Shown: in pieces, positions 14,788 to 26,953 of the stretch
How the letters are laid out: every line of letters starts with the position of its first letter
How positions within the stretch are numbered: position 1 is the first letter of the stretch
Source: Tubiluchus corallicola
Taxonomy: Eukaryota > Priapulida > Priapulimorpha > Priapulimorphida > Tubiluchidae
Direction: 5' to 3'
NCBI GenBank assembly: GCA_030141605.1
Contig: JAQGDQ010000149.1
Span: 297,789 to 359,788 of the forward strand
Length of the DNA stretch: 62,000 nt
Notes under the pieces: model-generated
Seen by the model: the letters and a program-made list of their open reading frames with translations, nothing else
Database searches by the model: none
Told to the model about the DNA's origin: nothing
Made by a program: the position numbers and the translations under genes

Positions 14788-14988
14788 TTGATATTTGCCG
14801 GAGAGTACACAAAGGCGATGAACAAGGATTGGCATACAGGGCATTTCTGTTGTTGGAGTTGTGATTCCACGTTAACCGGACAGCGCTACATACTTCGTGA
14901 GGAACACCCTTACTGCATTAAATGCTACGAGGCAACGTTTGCTAACGTATGTCACGAGTGTCGAAAACCCATAGGAACAGACTCTAAG
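14788..14988 (+). CDS. Lmpt: LIM gene exon: rest of LIM1 and start of LIM2
   Basis: Acceptor TTTGCAG, donor AAG/GTAAAT, 67 codons in phase 0. It opens with [16 protein letters not shown], contains the CCWSC and PYCIKC zinc ligands of LIM1, and ends after the first cysteine pair of LIM2 (CHEC). An open frame runs upstream from 14551, but that part (with no cysteines of LIM spacing) reads as intron before the acceptor. Confidence 0.88.
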
Positions 14989-17900
14989 GTAAATTCATAT
15001 TTTCACATATAATCCTCCTCTTCCTCCTCCCATCTAAATCTTCTAATCACCTTTTTCTCTAACTACAATGCACAGACTGTTTAACGGTTTCTATTTTACC
15101 TGAATTTCAAGGTAAGGCAATCCTTTAATAGTTAAAGGAGTGCAGCATTAATTTACAACTTCTGCTTAGGATTGCCCAGGAACTAGGTGACAAACAGATT
15201 TTAAAATGGCTCTTTAAAGGCTGTTGTTTCAACTTCAGCCAAGCATGTCTTCAAACTCCTGTACTTATGTACACCTACTTATGTCAACGTACTTGTGTAT
15301 CAGTTTACAACATGTACCACTGAAAAACAAGTTGTTATTTTGTGAAAACCTATGTAATTCTGTTTGTAACTAAATGTAATGAGATTTTAATTTGGATTTT
15401 TGTGTCTAGTAATGTAGCCATCTATTATTAGAAAATGTGACAAACTTCAAACCCGCCAGGCTAGTGAATGTGTAGGCCAGGGGTGTGCAAATTGCGGCCC
15501 GCGGGCCACTTGCGGCCCGCCGAGAGAATTTGTGCGGCCCGCGAAGAGATTTGTCAACCTAATGAAAGTGCGGCCCGGGCGATTAATTAAGTGTATCTAG
15601 CTGAAGTTCGTGCCACGATCCCAAAGATAGTGCGGGTAGTTTTTTCTACTAGATCGGATGCCATTAACCCTTACAAGACGGTTGTAGCTTAATAACACTG
15701 TACTACACAGACTGTGTGATACACATTACTAATATACATTGTAGTGAAATTACCAAAATCTGTCGTGAAAGTAGAAATATATGGTTTATGATATAAATTT
15801 TAATAACTTCTAAAATAGTCTCTTGAGTGTAGTAGTAATGATGTACGCAGGTTGGATGCAAAAAAATCGTTACTAGGCCTTTCTGTACTTGGCTCCTTGG
15901 TCAAACTGCCTGTGGCCCGCAGGAATTGCGGGAAAGTTTAATGTAGCCCGGCTAGTCAGATAATTTGCACACCCCTGTAGGCTATTTCAGTTTATAATTT
16001 CCATTGCTATTTTAATTCGTAAATATGTATGCAGCTTCACTATAATGCAAAAACATTTCACCAGCAAACATTAAATGAAGAGTAAAAGTTAAATGTTAAA
16101 AACGCTCCAAATTAAGGGAAAGTTATTTTCGGTAAACATTTTAATTTTGCTTAGTAACTGCTTGAGTGAAAAATGTTACATCCAAAAATTTCTTGGTTAG
16201 CTTGTTAGTGTTTCCCAATACTATAAAATATGTAATAATAGACCTTGTTAATGACATAATTATACCAGATTTAAGTAACCTAGCTTACTGGATTAATTTG
16301 TCTTGGCAACTCTACTCTTTTAATTCTAGTCCACTCAATTCTTAAGAAGATTAAAATTTTCACTATGCACTATTTGTAAAATGTCGTTGGTATAACTTTG
16401 CAGGATTTATCATATAAGGATAAACATTGGCACGAACGTTGTTTTCTGTGCTCAATGTGCAAAATCTCATTGGTTGACAAGCCATTTGGATCCAAGGATG
16501 ATCGTCTATTCTGCGCTAATTGTTATGACACAGCCTTTGCTACCAGATGTGATGGGTGTGGCGAGATTTTTAAAGCAGGTGAAATAATGAACCAGCAATT
16601 TAACGTGCTTTATTTTCTAGCCATAAATTAGTTCTATATCTTATAAGTCACTTTTAGAATTCATGCAAAGCAATTATAGAGAGTTTTTAACAATGAACGT
16701 TTAAAAATCGATTTTATTTTTTCCCAGTCTAACTTAACCTAAAATGTCTCTGTCTATGATGTGAATTGCTATAATTATAAAAAAATTAAAAGTGAACACA
16801 TTTATTTGAGGTGGAGCTGAGATGTGCTGCTGTGAAATGAAATGTTTAGGATGAAATACATTATGTATCCATAGTCTAGCGATATATTGTCTTGGATTAA
16901 CAATAAATTGTCTAGGATGACCTTTAATTCCTTTTTAGATTTCATTTTATTCTAAAACATAATATCTAAATTTATTTTCTCTCATGCAGGTACAAGAAAG
17001 ATGGAGTACAAAGGACATCAATGGCATGAACATTGTTTCTGCTGCAATGTCTGTAAGCAGCCTATAGGTACAAGAAGTTTCATACCTAAAGACAACGACA
17101 TTTACTGCGCAACTTGCTATGAAGAAAAGTTTGCAACCAGGTGCAGCAAATGCAACAAGGTAAATTCTGTGATTTACTTTTCAATGCTGATTTCAGCACA
17201 ACTTTAGCCAGAAATCGCAATGGTGTCGTTTATCCAAACCGTTGGATATGCACATATGTGACTTGTCATTGTTTCATCATTCTAGTAAACCCTCTCTAAT
17301 ACAGCCACCAATAATACAATTTTTTGATAATATAAGCTAATTTAAAAAATTGTCTGTTTATCTGTAATTTATGCGAAATATGGGAAGTTTTTGAAATTTA
17401 ATCTTTAATTCAATGGAATTACACTTCGTTTGTTATCAATTAACTGATATGTGAATAACGTTTTTAAACTTGGTTTGACTGGTAATATAAGGTCTATCAT
17501 TATGTATATGACAAGACAAGTCTAGTTACCATCTGTGAAAACAGATTAGTTGATTCCTACTTGTTTGAAATATGATAACACATTACAGACTACACGCATA
17601 CAAAAATAAACCATTGGCCATTACACCATTCAAGATCTTTTTAGTATTTGCATACTTGTCGGTTACTGAATTGGGACATCTTTCTCTCCAATTTGTGAAA
17701 GTTAGGTGGTATCTTTTTCTTTTTTGAATGTTACAGCATAAAATTTGTGTTTGTTTAGATAATTGGAAGTGGAGGTGTTACATACAAAGGTGAACCATGG
17801 CACAGGGAATGCTTCACTTGTACAAACTGCAACACCTCATTAGCAGGGCAAAGGTTTACATCCAGGGATGATAAACCTTACTGTGCTACCTGCTTTGCAG

Positions 17901-18798
17901 AGCTTTTTGCGAAACGTTGTGATGCGTGCGCTAAACCAATTACAGGTTGGAAAAATTTGTTATCGTCAGTAATTCCATAATAATGATTTTATTGCAGAAT
18001 TAATTTTAAAATGGTGGCACAAAAGAAATGGGCTGCTGCTCACACTTTTTCTGGCAGACATCCCATAATTTATGATTTAATATATAAAATCGTACTTGCA
18101 GTACGTGTAATAAACAGAAATTGGCTTCATAATAAAGTTTTACCACGTTGCTTAGTACTGCCACCTACAGGTCGATATCTAAGTTGTCTATTTTTATAGA
18201 GTATGTCGTTGATAATTAGGAAACTGTGCAAAAAATAGATGCTGTACTGTATCAACAGAAAATGATAACTTCAAAACTAATGAAATCTGTTGAAACTGTA
18301 AACTTAAGTCAAAGTAAATTTTGTCAAGCTGCTGCATTTCATTGTCAGTGTGATACCACAATGTTAATACGTCGTTATATTTAGTTCAATCTGCTTTTTC
18401 AAATAGGTGCAAAGGAAAACTGTTCGTCATTGGAATAGTTTACTCAATGATGATATAATTGTTAATAGATAATGGATGGATATACAAATAGAAAATAATA
18501 GATGTATTAACCCATAGGTAAAATATTTTAGACCTTAGGTTAAAGTGAGCCATGGTATAATTATACTGCCCACGCCTGTCTTTTTTCAGCATATAATACT
18601 TAATACTTTCCTGTTTGCATTGCAGGTATGGGAGGCACAAAATTCATCTCATTCGAGGATAGGCATTGGCACAATGATTGCTTTCTTTGCAGCACCTGCA
18701 ATCAATCGTTGGTTGGTAAAGGGTTTATTACAGATGGACTTGATGTACTTTGTCCAGACTGTGCAAAAAACAAACTTCAGTCTCAGATACCTACTTAG
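14788..18798 (+). CDS. Lmpt: Limpet/FHL-like LIM-only protein, 3' part of gene
   Basis: Five exons (14788-14988, 16404-16578, 16990-17159, 17759-17945, 18626-18798) join in frame to 301 residues plus a stop. Every boundary has AG/GT and phases match. The product is a tandem of zinc-binding LIM domains: most of LIM1, then four complete LIM domains. Signature pieces include [38 protein letters not shown] and PWHRECF. LIM1 looks like the prickle/testin-type first LIM domain found in Limpet, while the later repeats align with FHL proteins. LIM-only proteins of this group are adaptors at muscle Z-discs, adhesions or with transcription factors (family knowledge). The first zinc-binding cysteine pair of LIM1 must lie in an upstream exon I could not find, so the start codon is not annotated. 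Family assignment is firm; the exact ortholog is likely but not proven. Confidence 0.88.
15478..15977. mobile_element. hAT-like MITE in LIM gene intron
   Basis: It is bounded by perfect 16-bp terminal inverted repeats CAGGGGTGTGCAAATT. GCGGCCCGC-type motifs are repeated just inside the left end. The word TAGGC flanks both sides, but a clean 8-bp duplication is not seen here. A longer copy in reverse orientation lies at 40044-41091 and does have an 8-bp duplication, which supports hAT affiliation. No coding capacity; about 500 bp. Confidence 0.85.
16404..16578 (+). CDS. Lmpt: LIM gene exon: LIM2 body and start of LIM3
   Basis: Acceptor TTTGCAG, donor GCAG/GTGAAA. It encodes the LIM2 ligands ([19 protein letters not shown]) and the first CxxC of LIM3 (CDGC), then ends with one extra base that completes a glycine in the next exon. 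Confidence 0.92.
16990..17159 (+). CDS. Lmpt: LIM gene exon: LIM3 body and start of LIM4
   Basis: Acceptor CATGCAG, donor AAG/GTAAAT. It carries [18 protein letters not shown], the conserved [10 protein letters not shown] segment, YCATCYE, and the first CxxC of LIM4 (CSKC). The next residues after the exon in the genomic frame are intron. Confidence 0.92.
17759..17945 (+). CDS. Lmpt: LIM gene exon: LIM4 body and start of LIM5
   Basis: Acceptor TTGTTTAG, donor ACAG/GTTGGA. It encodes [17 protein letters not shown], the [11 protein letters not shown] segment, YCATCF, and CDACAKPI, which opens the last LIM domain. It ends one base into a codon. No longer frame in another phase competes with it. 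Confidence 0.9.
18626..18798 (+). CDS. Lmpt: LIM gene terminal exon: LIM5 body and stop
   Basis: Acceptor TTGCAG. In phase with the previous exon it reads [18 protein letters not shown], then FLCSTC and LCPDC, with stop TAG at 18796-18798. This is the frame that matches FHL C-termini. The longer overlapping frame from 18545 is out of phase and lacks the LIM cysteines. Confidence 0.92.
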
Positions 18799-18945
18799 AA
18801 TAATTATTAAACTTTCTACTTTTTACTGATATTCATCCTTGCCAACAGGTGGCGGTGCCATTATTGTCACCTGTTTCTCATAAATTTGTACTCTATGATA
18901 GTTTCTCATAAAAACATAACCTAGTATAAGTGTAAGCATATATAA

Positions 18946-18951
18946 AATAAA
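18946..18951 (+). terminator. Poly(A) signal of LIM gene
   Basis: AATAAA about 150 bp after the stop codon, a usual distance for a short 3' UTR. Confidence 0.6.
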
Positions 18952-21900
18952 ATTGCTGGTTATAACTGTGTTCCATACCTTTTTAAGTCGAAATTAAATT
19001 TAGATGCTGTGGTCATCTATATGACCACATATGGCAAGTTTTTGGGTCCCTTGATTTTCCAAGTCTAGGGACCTTATGCCATCATGCAGCGTCCATCATC
19101 CGTCCATCGTCCATTCACAATTTGAGTTTAAGCCAGTTATAGCTGAACCAGTTAGGGTAGCCTTGAGATTGTTGGCATGGAGCAACTTTGAGATAAGATG
19201 ATGGTCAAGGTCAAATTTAAAAGGTCATCCCGAGGGCATGTCCAAAACAGGGGTAAAGAGGTAGAAACCGCAACAGCTGCTCAGTAATTTTGGGTATAGC
19301 TGGAGAATCCCATGGCTAGTTACAAATTCAGACAATTGCCATTATAGTGTTATAAAGGCAGATTTTGTCCCTCAAAATTGGACAATCAACAGCAATTAGC
19401 ACAAGTGACTTGCCCTCCTCCAAGAGTGAGAAAGAGAGGATCCAGGCTGAAAGGTATACTGGGAAAAATTAAGTCAATTCAACACAAGGAATTTACAGTT
19501 ACATGCCACCTATTTGTAACCCAATGTTGACAAAAAATATTTTACCACTTTCTTGGAGTGAAGAAAGGCAGATCCTAGGTCTTAACAATTGCATGTATAG
19601 TGTCATAAAGGCAGGTTATGTCCTGCAAAATAGCAAAGTAGGTGTTAGATGATGGGAATGATCATTCCTCCCCCAGAGGGAGAGAAGATCCGGGTGGTGA
19701 GTATAGTGGGTGAATCTGTGTCAGTTCAATAGGAGAAATTACGGTGACCTGTCACATATTGACTACTCAATGGTGTCAAAAATATTTTGTCTCTTTCTCG
19801 GACCCTCAAGGAGGGAGGATCAAGAACTTGAGCAATTGCAGCTATTAGGTACTAGATGATAGGTGAGACCTTTTGCGCAATGGCATTCATTGGTCCTGGA
19901 AGAAAGGTCAAAATTGGCGAATGTGACCAAAAATGCCTACTGTACGAAATTTGCTGTACGAAATTTGGACATGAAAACCATTTGATCTTGTCTGACCAGA
20001 AGGCACCACTGGGAAGTTAGTGTTATTTGCATATCTTTATTGCCTATGAGAATTTGTGAACCAAATTTGGCTGAAAAGAATTTTTGCATTAAACATCAGG
20101 ATCCTCGAGATGTCAAATATGAGATTCGGGAGCTCACAGCATCATTGATACTCTGGTTAAAATGCTAGACGCCCATTTGGATCTATGCATTTGAATTTCA
20201 TAGTCTTTGGATGCAAACTTTTGTTTCTTTTGTTTTTGTTGTTAGTAAGTGTGTAGCTGTTTAGATTTTTTTCTTACAAAAACTGTTTTTTAATATTTTG
20301 TTAGTATTGAGAACATCTAGAGATCATGTCTTAAGGCATTTGTTAAGGTTAGACTCATTAACGGTTAAATAATCGTGCATTAATGATGAATAATTACATA
20401 TGCATATTTTGGTTCATATGTTATTACCCTTTTACTAGCCCATTGATTTTATATGGTTAACTAGTCATAGTTTTTGGTCTAAATCACACGTTCTTAGGTT
20501 AAATAATCTGTCCTTCATGATTATGGCGTGTATGTGTTTTTTAAGAAAAATTGTAGGAATTGCTTTTATTTTAATAAAATCCTTTTGAATGATATTATTG
20601 TAATAGGAGTTTGCAGACCTATCTGCTATGCTTATCCTTGCTTAGGTTTTGAATTTTGAAACATCTTTTACTCAGCGAGCTTGAAGCAGAAATTTGTACA
20701 GTTGATTAGATTAGGCATGTTTGTAATCTATTTTTTGCATACTGAGACCTTTATTGTTAGTATTATACTGATTATTCCTAACAACATTTTTATTTGTGGA
20801 TATATTGTGGTAAATACAGTCAAATAATTATGGTACTTTCATATTAGCATGGTGCATATTTGCATTGTATAGACCTTATGTTGGTGAATGTTATTGCAAT
20901 TGTTAATTATTATTATAAGAACATAACATAGTTCATGTAACCTAGTTTTGTTTTTACAGCAGTTAATTAAAAGTACTTGCACACAGAACTCCTCGACGAC
21001 AATGTCAATGGCAACAACAACAATAAAAAGTAAAGTAGTGAAGTTTTTGTGGAAAACTTCAAAATGAGAGATTTTCTGTGTATACAGTAGATACTGGAAA
21101 AATAAAAAAAATGTGTTTTACGTTAAATATTTAGTTGGCCATTATTTTAACTGTTTCACATTGAGATTATTATATTCCAAAATTGTTTATTCTCTACCAT
21201 AGGTCCAGTGCCAATTTGCGCTGTTGTTCTTGTTCTTGTTGTACACACATTTCATAAAAAATGCTAAGGCTTTGTAATGAGCGATCGGATCATCTGGTAG
21301 GTATGCATACTGTTAAGCTGCCAACAGTAACGGAGAGCTTTTCTGGACCTACCCCTCTGGAAGCTTTACCCCCAACTTTTACTTCAAAAAGTACTCCTTA
21401 AATGGGAAAGTCTAGAAAAACTACCCATTACCAAGTGCATTTCCAAGTACTACTACTACACCATTTTTTATGAAATTCAACGCATGCTAATTTCGATGCT
21501 AATTTCTGCGTACGCATACTGAGGATGTAACCAAGCTGGAATTTCGACTTTATGGAGAGTATGGAGTATGGAGTCAATAACGCTTAGTGTGCAGAATGGT
21601 TCGTACCGCGTATTCAGGGAATAAGTCCTTCGAGGTGTGTATGGAAGTTAATAAAGCCAAAAAGTATTGCATGCAGGCTACATAACGGGATATGTGACAT
21701 ATGTCATCAAGGCTTGTTTACTTTTTGTGTATGTAATATGTAGTTCTTCACAAGGAATTAAAGACTGAAAACATAAAATCATTCGAGTTGTGATTTGCTT
21801 CCCAAACTTTGCTCCCATGCAAGCATACTTGAATTAAAGAAAATAATTTTTTACTTCAATAAAGTTGCAGACTGCAAAGAAGAAAAAGGATTAATTCATA

Positions 21901-24400
21901 GTCTCAAGCAAAATACAAGAAACAGCTAGTTCACACACGCACCGCCGTCACTGTGTTGCAGGGTAGTCGGAAGACTCGCTTGTAAATCTATCAATGAAGT
22001 GGAATTATGAGTGGGGAAAAGCGAGTGTGTAGGGATTAGTACAATGAAAAATGGATGAGGTGGTGAAACGATGATAGTGATATCAATGATACTTTGAAAA
22101 CATTTTCTTTTAAGAATGTAATTTCAGAAAAATAAACCATTAATTTAGTCTGCACTCTATGTGATTGTTGCAGAAGAAGGGAAGCAAACTCCAGAGCCAG
22201 TTAATCAGTATAAGAATTAAATCATTTTTTTCTTTATTTGCGCTTTGAATTTGCCAATGGCGATTATCATCTTGTGAGATTGATGAACTTCATTTCACAG
22301 TTTTGGCCCTCTGGTTGTTTTTAATATTTTACTGGCGCTCTTATATTCGTCAAGTTGTATTTAATATTTCTTCATTACAGCGCCCCTAACTACTATAATA
22401 GCTTTTAATTAGTAGCAAGCGCTATTTTTGTATTTATATTTATATTTGTGAAGATTAGCCAGTTTTTAGCGCGCAAGTTTGTACTTTGTTTGACAATACC
22501 CAGAATGACAATAACACATGTACGAGTAAAGTAACAAATGTGCAATAATTTCAGGAAAAGGATCTTGCGTTAGCAGCGAACCAGAATCACCGAAATTAAA
22601 TCGTTCCTCAAACGAGCCATGTGCACAAAGCCGTGTTAAGTCTTATTGAGTCCTTTAGAAGAAAGTCTGTTAAAAAGTCTCTGTTGAATTGTTAAAAAAG
22701 TCTGTTATATGATACCAAAATGTGTTAATACGCTGTTGCAAAACACAGTTAAATGATTTACAAACTAAGTAAGGTTAAGTAATACCATGGTTAAACGCTG
22801 TCAAAACGATTTACTAGGACGAACGAAGCATTGGGTTACTCATTCATTGAGTTTTTCTGCATAACTGCCGGGATATATCATTTAGAACGCCATTTAGCGT
22901 AGCCATTGAAACTGTTTTATCGTAAAAAATTATAATACAAAATTACTCTAATAAAAGTGAAAAAAGTGACGCCACAATGTAAAAACCTACTATATCAGCA
23001 AGGAGACCGAGAACGAGTCCAGCTACACAATCTACTCACTCCTTTAAAGGGCAAGAAAAAACTTAAAAATATTAAAAAACTCTCGAAATATTATATCACT
23101 TACATCTGTTGTATCGTAAACAGAGCTGCGTTCGCACTAATGCTGTATAAATTTAACTGCCACGATGACCGTTAGGCGCAGCCATGTTAACGATGAGTCA
23201 TTTAAAACAAGTTTAGATGATACTACTGCACAATGACTGAAAAAATAATAAGAGCATTAGAACACTCTTCGCTAATCAAGGAAAAGTTTAAATTACTTTA
23301 TATTGGCAATAAGATAAAAAATGTGTTTTTGCGAATCAGAGCGGCACACTGGCATGGCGATGCAGAGCCGTTTTTATTAGGTGGCGGGAAAATTTTAAAT
23401 TGTTAAGAATGTTCTTTTCCAATTACACAAACAGACAAGCGCAATGCTAATAAGTAATACAAGCCTCGTGCCATGAACTCAATAAGTGTAAAAGCTAGAA
23501 TCATGAAACTTGCAGGGTAATCACCAGACATACAGGTGCTCAAAGCATAACACAGGAAAGGTGACATCTGGGACAAAGGTCACAGTGGCAGGAGCCAAAA
23601 TGTGAAAAAAGCGCAAATGACTTTGTCACTCAGCTGCTGTTACAGTACTATGAGTCTATGTTTTTGTATAAGTAGCCAAGTAAGAGTAGATGTGCACATA
23701 TACTTTTCCGGGAGTATACATGGTCATTCAGGTTACGTGACATAGGCAAAAGTGCTAAAACTGTATTTTTAGCACTTTAGCACTAAAACTAAAAATTTTC
23801 CGCTAGAGGCAAAAAGTGAAAATGGCCTGCAAAGATGTTTTTCCAGTACTGGAGAATGGTTGGTGTAGTATAATAAACTTAATACCTCAACGAGATAAAA
23901 TGGAATCGTAGAAGTTACGCCGAGATTAGTTAATCTCTGAGCCTACTAGGGGCAAAATAGAAAGGTTGAATAAATAGGGGCCTGTAGCATATCAAACAAA
24001 GGTTTCGACGGAATGCTCAGATGAATTTGAATCTCGGTGATTATCAATGTATTTTAATGGTAAATGAAGATTTTTATACATTTATACACACGCACGCCCG
24101 ACCGCCTGGCGCACACACTCGCGCGCGCACACACACTATTTGATTATGCTATAAAATTATAGGTTTATATATAGAAGAATGAGAAGCCCAAAAATAAGAG
24201 TTGTTTTTCTGGGGACATGTATGTACAGCCTAGTAATGTGGAAAGTTCATCAAAACTACCAATACAATAATAACTGAAGTGCTTATGCGATGTGTCTCTC
24301 CCAACTCCATCTCTACACACTTAACATAATTTGTTGTAATTACTTTATGAACATAGTATTGGAGATAAACTTTCGAATTCAATTGAACTGATGATGAGCC
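18952..24400. other. Intergenic stretch
   Basis: No exon is supported here. Apart from the tandem repeat (19332-19850) I see only AT-rich sequence and short runs of CA/CG dinucleotides near 24085-24140. Confidence 0.5.
19332..19850. repeat. Tandem repeat, about 250-bp period
   Basis: Two diverged units and the start of a third: CAATTGC followed by a tail such as ATTATAGTG, TGTATAGTG or AGCTATTA occurs at about 19333, 19586 and 19833. Inside each unit the blocks TATAAAGGCAG or CATAAAGGCAG, then GATCC, then AAAATATTTT follow in the same order. It looks like a satellite-type or transposon-internal tandem duplication. Confidence 0.7.
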
Positions 24401-24415
24401 GGTAAGTCCAACATT

Positions 24416-24416
24416 G

Positions 24417-24449
<33 letters not shown>

Positions 24450-24507
24450 CGTGCGTGCGTGTGTGCGTGAGTATGCATGTATGTATATATATATATATAT
24501 ATATATT
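24416..24507. repeat. (TG)n and (TA)n compound microsatellite
   Basis: A GT tract with interspersed GCGT units is followed by TA repeats. The open frames across it encode only repeat peptides and are not genes. Confidence 0.95.
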
Positions 24508-24807
24508 GTCACGGGGGCGAAATGTTATCGTGATGGCCTTGTACATACGAAGCCATTGCACAGTGGCGTTGAATACCGTTGCTATAGAATGGTCTCGGCG
24601 ATTCAGCAGGTGTTGGCCGGGGGCGTTTACCAGCTAAGCACCAGTTATCGCTACCGTAATCGCAAAGCATGAGGACACGTGATTGAAGTCTGGGAGTTTA
24701 GTTTCTATCCATAAATTTCCTGTTCAATTCGCATTTTTACGTCGTCACTGTAGTGACGGCGGCCAAGAGGTCCAGATTGTTGCAATATATGTAATAATTA
24801 TGTAAGT

Positions 24808-24893
24808 TGACAGGAGATTGGTTGGGCAGGACAGGTCACGGGTTGAAAAGTTACAAGTTGCAGTTTCATTGTGGAACGCAATTCCTAGATAAT
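24808..24893 (+). repeat. Dispersed repeat, copy 2
   Basis: Partner of 12500-12595, same orientation, with shared ordered blocks and small insertions or deletions. Confidence 0.55.
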
Positions 24894-25621
24894 TCAATGA
24901 AATCAAAATTATGGCTTTACACAAAAAAAACTGACGACATTTCAAAGTCTAATTCTTGTAACCATTACATGCAAAATCTTCAGTTGTTAATTACGTCAAA
25001 AACATTGTTAACAAATTTATTCATATTTTTCTTTTATTTATATTTTATATTAGGCATACTTGTAAATTGTGATTTGTGTTGTCTAAGAAACAAATGTGAT
25101 TATATCAATGGTGAAAGAAGCAGTGTATGTCTAATCCGTAGTCTCTATGAGTATATGAAAGGAGGTGATACTCGAGGACTGGACTTTATAGTCACGGCAG
25201 AAAACTCGGGTGTAGCTCCAGATAAGCGCTATTCATTTGAATGATTGAATCCGAATCTGAACACAAGCATAAACATCATAAATGACATCATAAAAAAGAT
25301 CAACTGTGGCTAGTTGCTGGTGCAACACGCTATTGTAAACTCCCAGAATTCTTTTAATTTTCACTTGATTGAGAATTTTCTAGTGTTACCATCGAAATCG
25401 TGATCAAAAAATCCAAAACAATGTTTTGTATACTTAAACTGTATATACTTGACTGTATAGTTAACTGCATGTTTTATATACTGTCACATGCTTAAAATAA
25501 GACATTTGTATGTGCCCAGAGAGCATTTCCTATTTTTATGTCATCTTTACTTCGTCTTTCTGCACTATAATATATGTAGAAACAATCATGTTACTGTAAG
25601 TATTGTTTTGTTTGTAAGCAG

Positions 25622-25945
25622 GTACGTTTATAATACGCTAACGCAGCAGCTTTGCTTCCCCACTGCAATTAACCTCGTTACCAAAGAATTTCTCGAAACT
25701 AAACATTTAATCACTTGTCTAGCGGTTTCCGCCGTTATCAGACGAAACCACTTGCGAGGAAACAAGGGCACCACCAACTGCAGCTCAAGCACGCCAAGCC
25801 CTGAATGTTTTGCGAGAATAAGGTGTATTGCACAGCAACAGGTTTTCAACGTTTTCATAATTATATGAGAACTTTAAGAGCCAACTTCTTCGCTAAAAAA
25901 TGAAGCAGCCGACCTTGAGGGAATTTCTGTATTTTTTTGCAAATA
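25622..25945 (+). pseudogene. Possible decayed pogo/Tigger-type transposase tail
   Basis: Broken frames read DETTCEETRAPPTAAQARQA and then, further on, KQPTLREF. An acidic linker followed by a short K/Q-rich TLxxF motif resembles the C-terminus of pogo/Tigger transposases. CGGTTAAT-type motifs near 26136-26162 could be the terminal region. All frames are interrupted. The assignment rests on weak pattern likeness only. Confidence 0.25.
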
Positions 25946-26209
25946 AACAGACTTGTGTGATTTAGAAGAGTATACTTTTTAATTTACTGCTAATTCACTT
26001 ATATAAATTAATATTAAATTTTTAACGACACAAAGGAATTTAGGCATGCCTTCGTTTCTAAAATCCATTAAAATCCGTTGCAGTGCGTACTAAGCGGTGG
26101 TTCACTCTTCTATATCAGAAATACTACACCCATCGGTTAATAGGTTCAGTCGGTTAATTGGGTGAAAACACTGAGGTCCCAAAGTCGGCTACTAAGCGGC
26201 GCCTACAAT

Positions 26210-26357
26210 TAAAGAAGTAAAAATAGTCCTTTATCATGAGAGCTCCACTACACCAAAATTTCGTGTTAAATGTGTAATGATAGACAATAAAAGACAAAAA
26301 TGTAATTATGAAGTATATCACCTTTGCTCCTTCTTTTAACATAGAAGCAAAACCAAA
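26210..26357 (-). pseudogene. Inverted partial copy of CCT8 exon 1 and intron 1
   Basis: On the minus strand this reads GGTTTTGCTTCTATGTTAAA, then the last codons of CCT8 exon 1 (MLKEGAK), then intron-like sequence with CTTCATAATTA and CTCATGATAAAGGACT. The same order occurs on the plus strand at about 26920-27090. It lies about 550 bp upstream of the real start codon. The donor-like bases have changed to GTGATA. No downstream exon serves it on this strand, so it is a duplicated fragment. Confidence 0.8.
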
Positions 26358-26492
26358 AGCACAATGAATGCTGATAAGATAGCTCGCGAGATGTCTTGAA
26401 ATTTATTTCAAAAGTAGTTCTAGGTACTAGCTACAATACGATTAATGCGCAGTTTCCATTTGCAACTTGCAAGACGGTTGGCGAGGGCTTAG

Positions 26493-26497
26493 CCAAT
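26493..26497 (+). promoter_or_regulatory. CCAAT box upstream of CCT8
   Basis: AGCCAATCAC, about 400 bp upstream of the CCT8 ATG. This is the classical NF-Y type context. A second one lies at 26744. Confidence 0.4.
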
Positions 26498-26743
26498 CAC
26501 TGTGAAATGTGTTCAGTAGCTTTCAGAAGCTTTACTTGTATTTTCTTTTTCTTCTTCAAAATCTCATTCCATCTATTGCAGACTTTGGGGCATCGAGATT
26601 TATTAGAGTATTCCAGCCAATTCTACCTACAAACTTTTGCCTGAGTCAGGCAAACTTTTATTGGTGACACGTGACTCGTGAGACGTCTTGCAGAGATTAC
26701 GTTAAATATGTTTCTAGGCAAGAAAACGAGGGTGTAGGTTTAA

Positions 26744-26748
26744 CCAAT
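26744..26748 (+). promoter_or_regulatory. Proximal CCAAT box of CCT8
   Basis: TAACCAATCATC, about 150 bp before the ATG, a typical promoter position for a housekeeping gene. No TATA box is obvious nearby. Confidence 0.45.
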
Positions 26749-26893
26749 CATCGCCGATCTTCTGTTCATTTTTTCTAATCTGACTGTACGATGTATCCTC
26801 TCATCGCAGTTTGGCTGGTTTAGCATTCGCTGTTGTACGAATCACCGACTCACTGATCTTGTTGCGCGGAGTTTACGGCGTGACTTAAGAAAA

Positions 26894-26953
26894 ATGGCGC
26901 TGCACGTACCGCAAGCACCTGGTTTTGCTTCTATGTTAAAAGAAGGAGCAAAG
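26894..26953 (+). CDS. CCT8: CCT8 exon 1 (residues 1-20)
   Basis: The start ATG follows AAAA, and the 20 codons match the conserved theta N-terminus. The donor AAG/GTATGA is followed at once by a TA tract (26957-26983). Two damaged copies of this exon region lie nearby, at 26210-26357 (inverted) and 27411-27565 (direct). Confidence 0.95.

Noticed and set aside
18545-18829. Open frame overlapping the last LIM exon
   Set aside because: It is out of phase with the upstream LIM exons and lacks the zinc-binding cysteines; the true frame ends at 18798.
24230-24672. Several overlapping open frames around 24.4 kb
   Set aside because: They run through GT/CA and TA microsatellites and encode repeat peptides such as HTHTHT or CVCVCV.
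25488-25868. 126-codon open frame as an independent gene
   Set aside because: No known domain; the better clue is in another frame, which resembles a decayed transposase tail.
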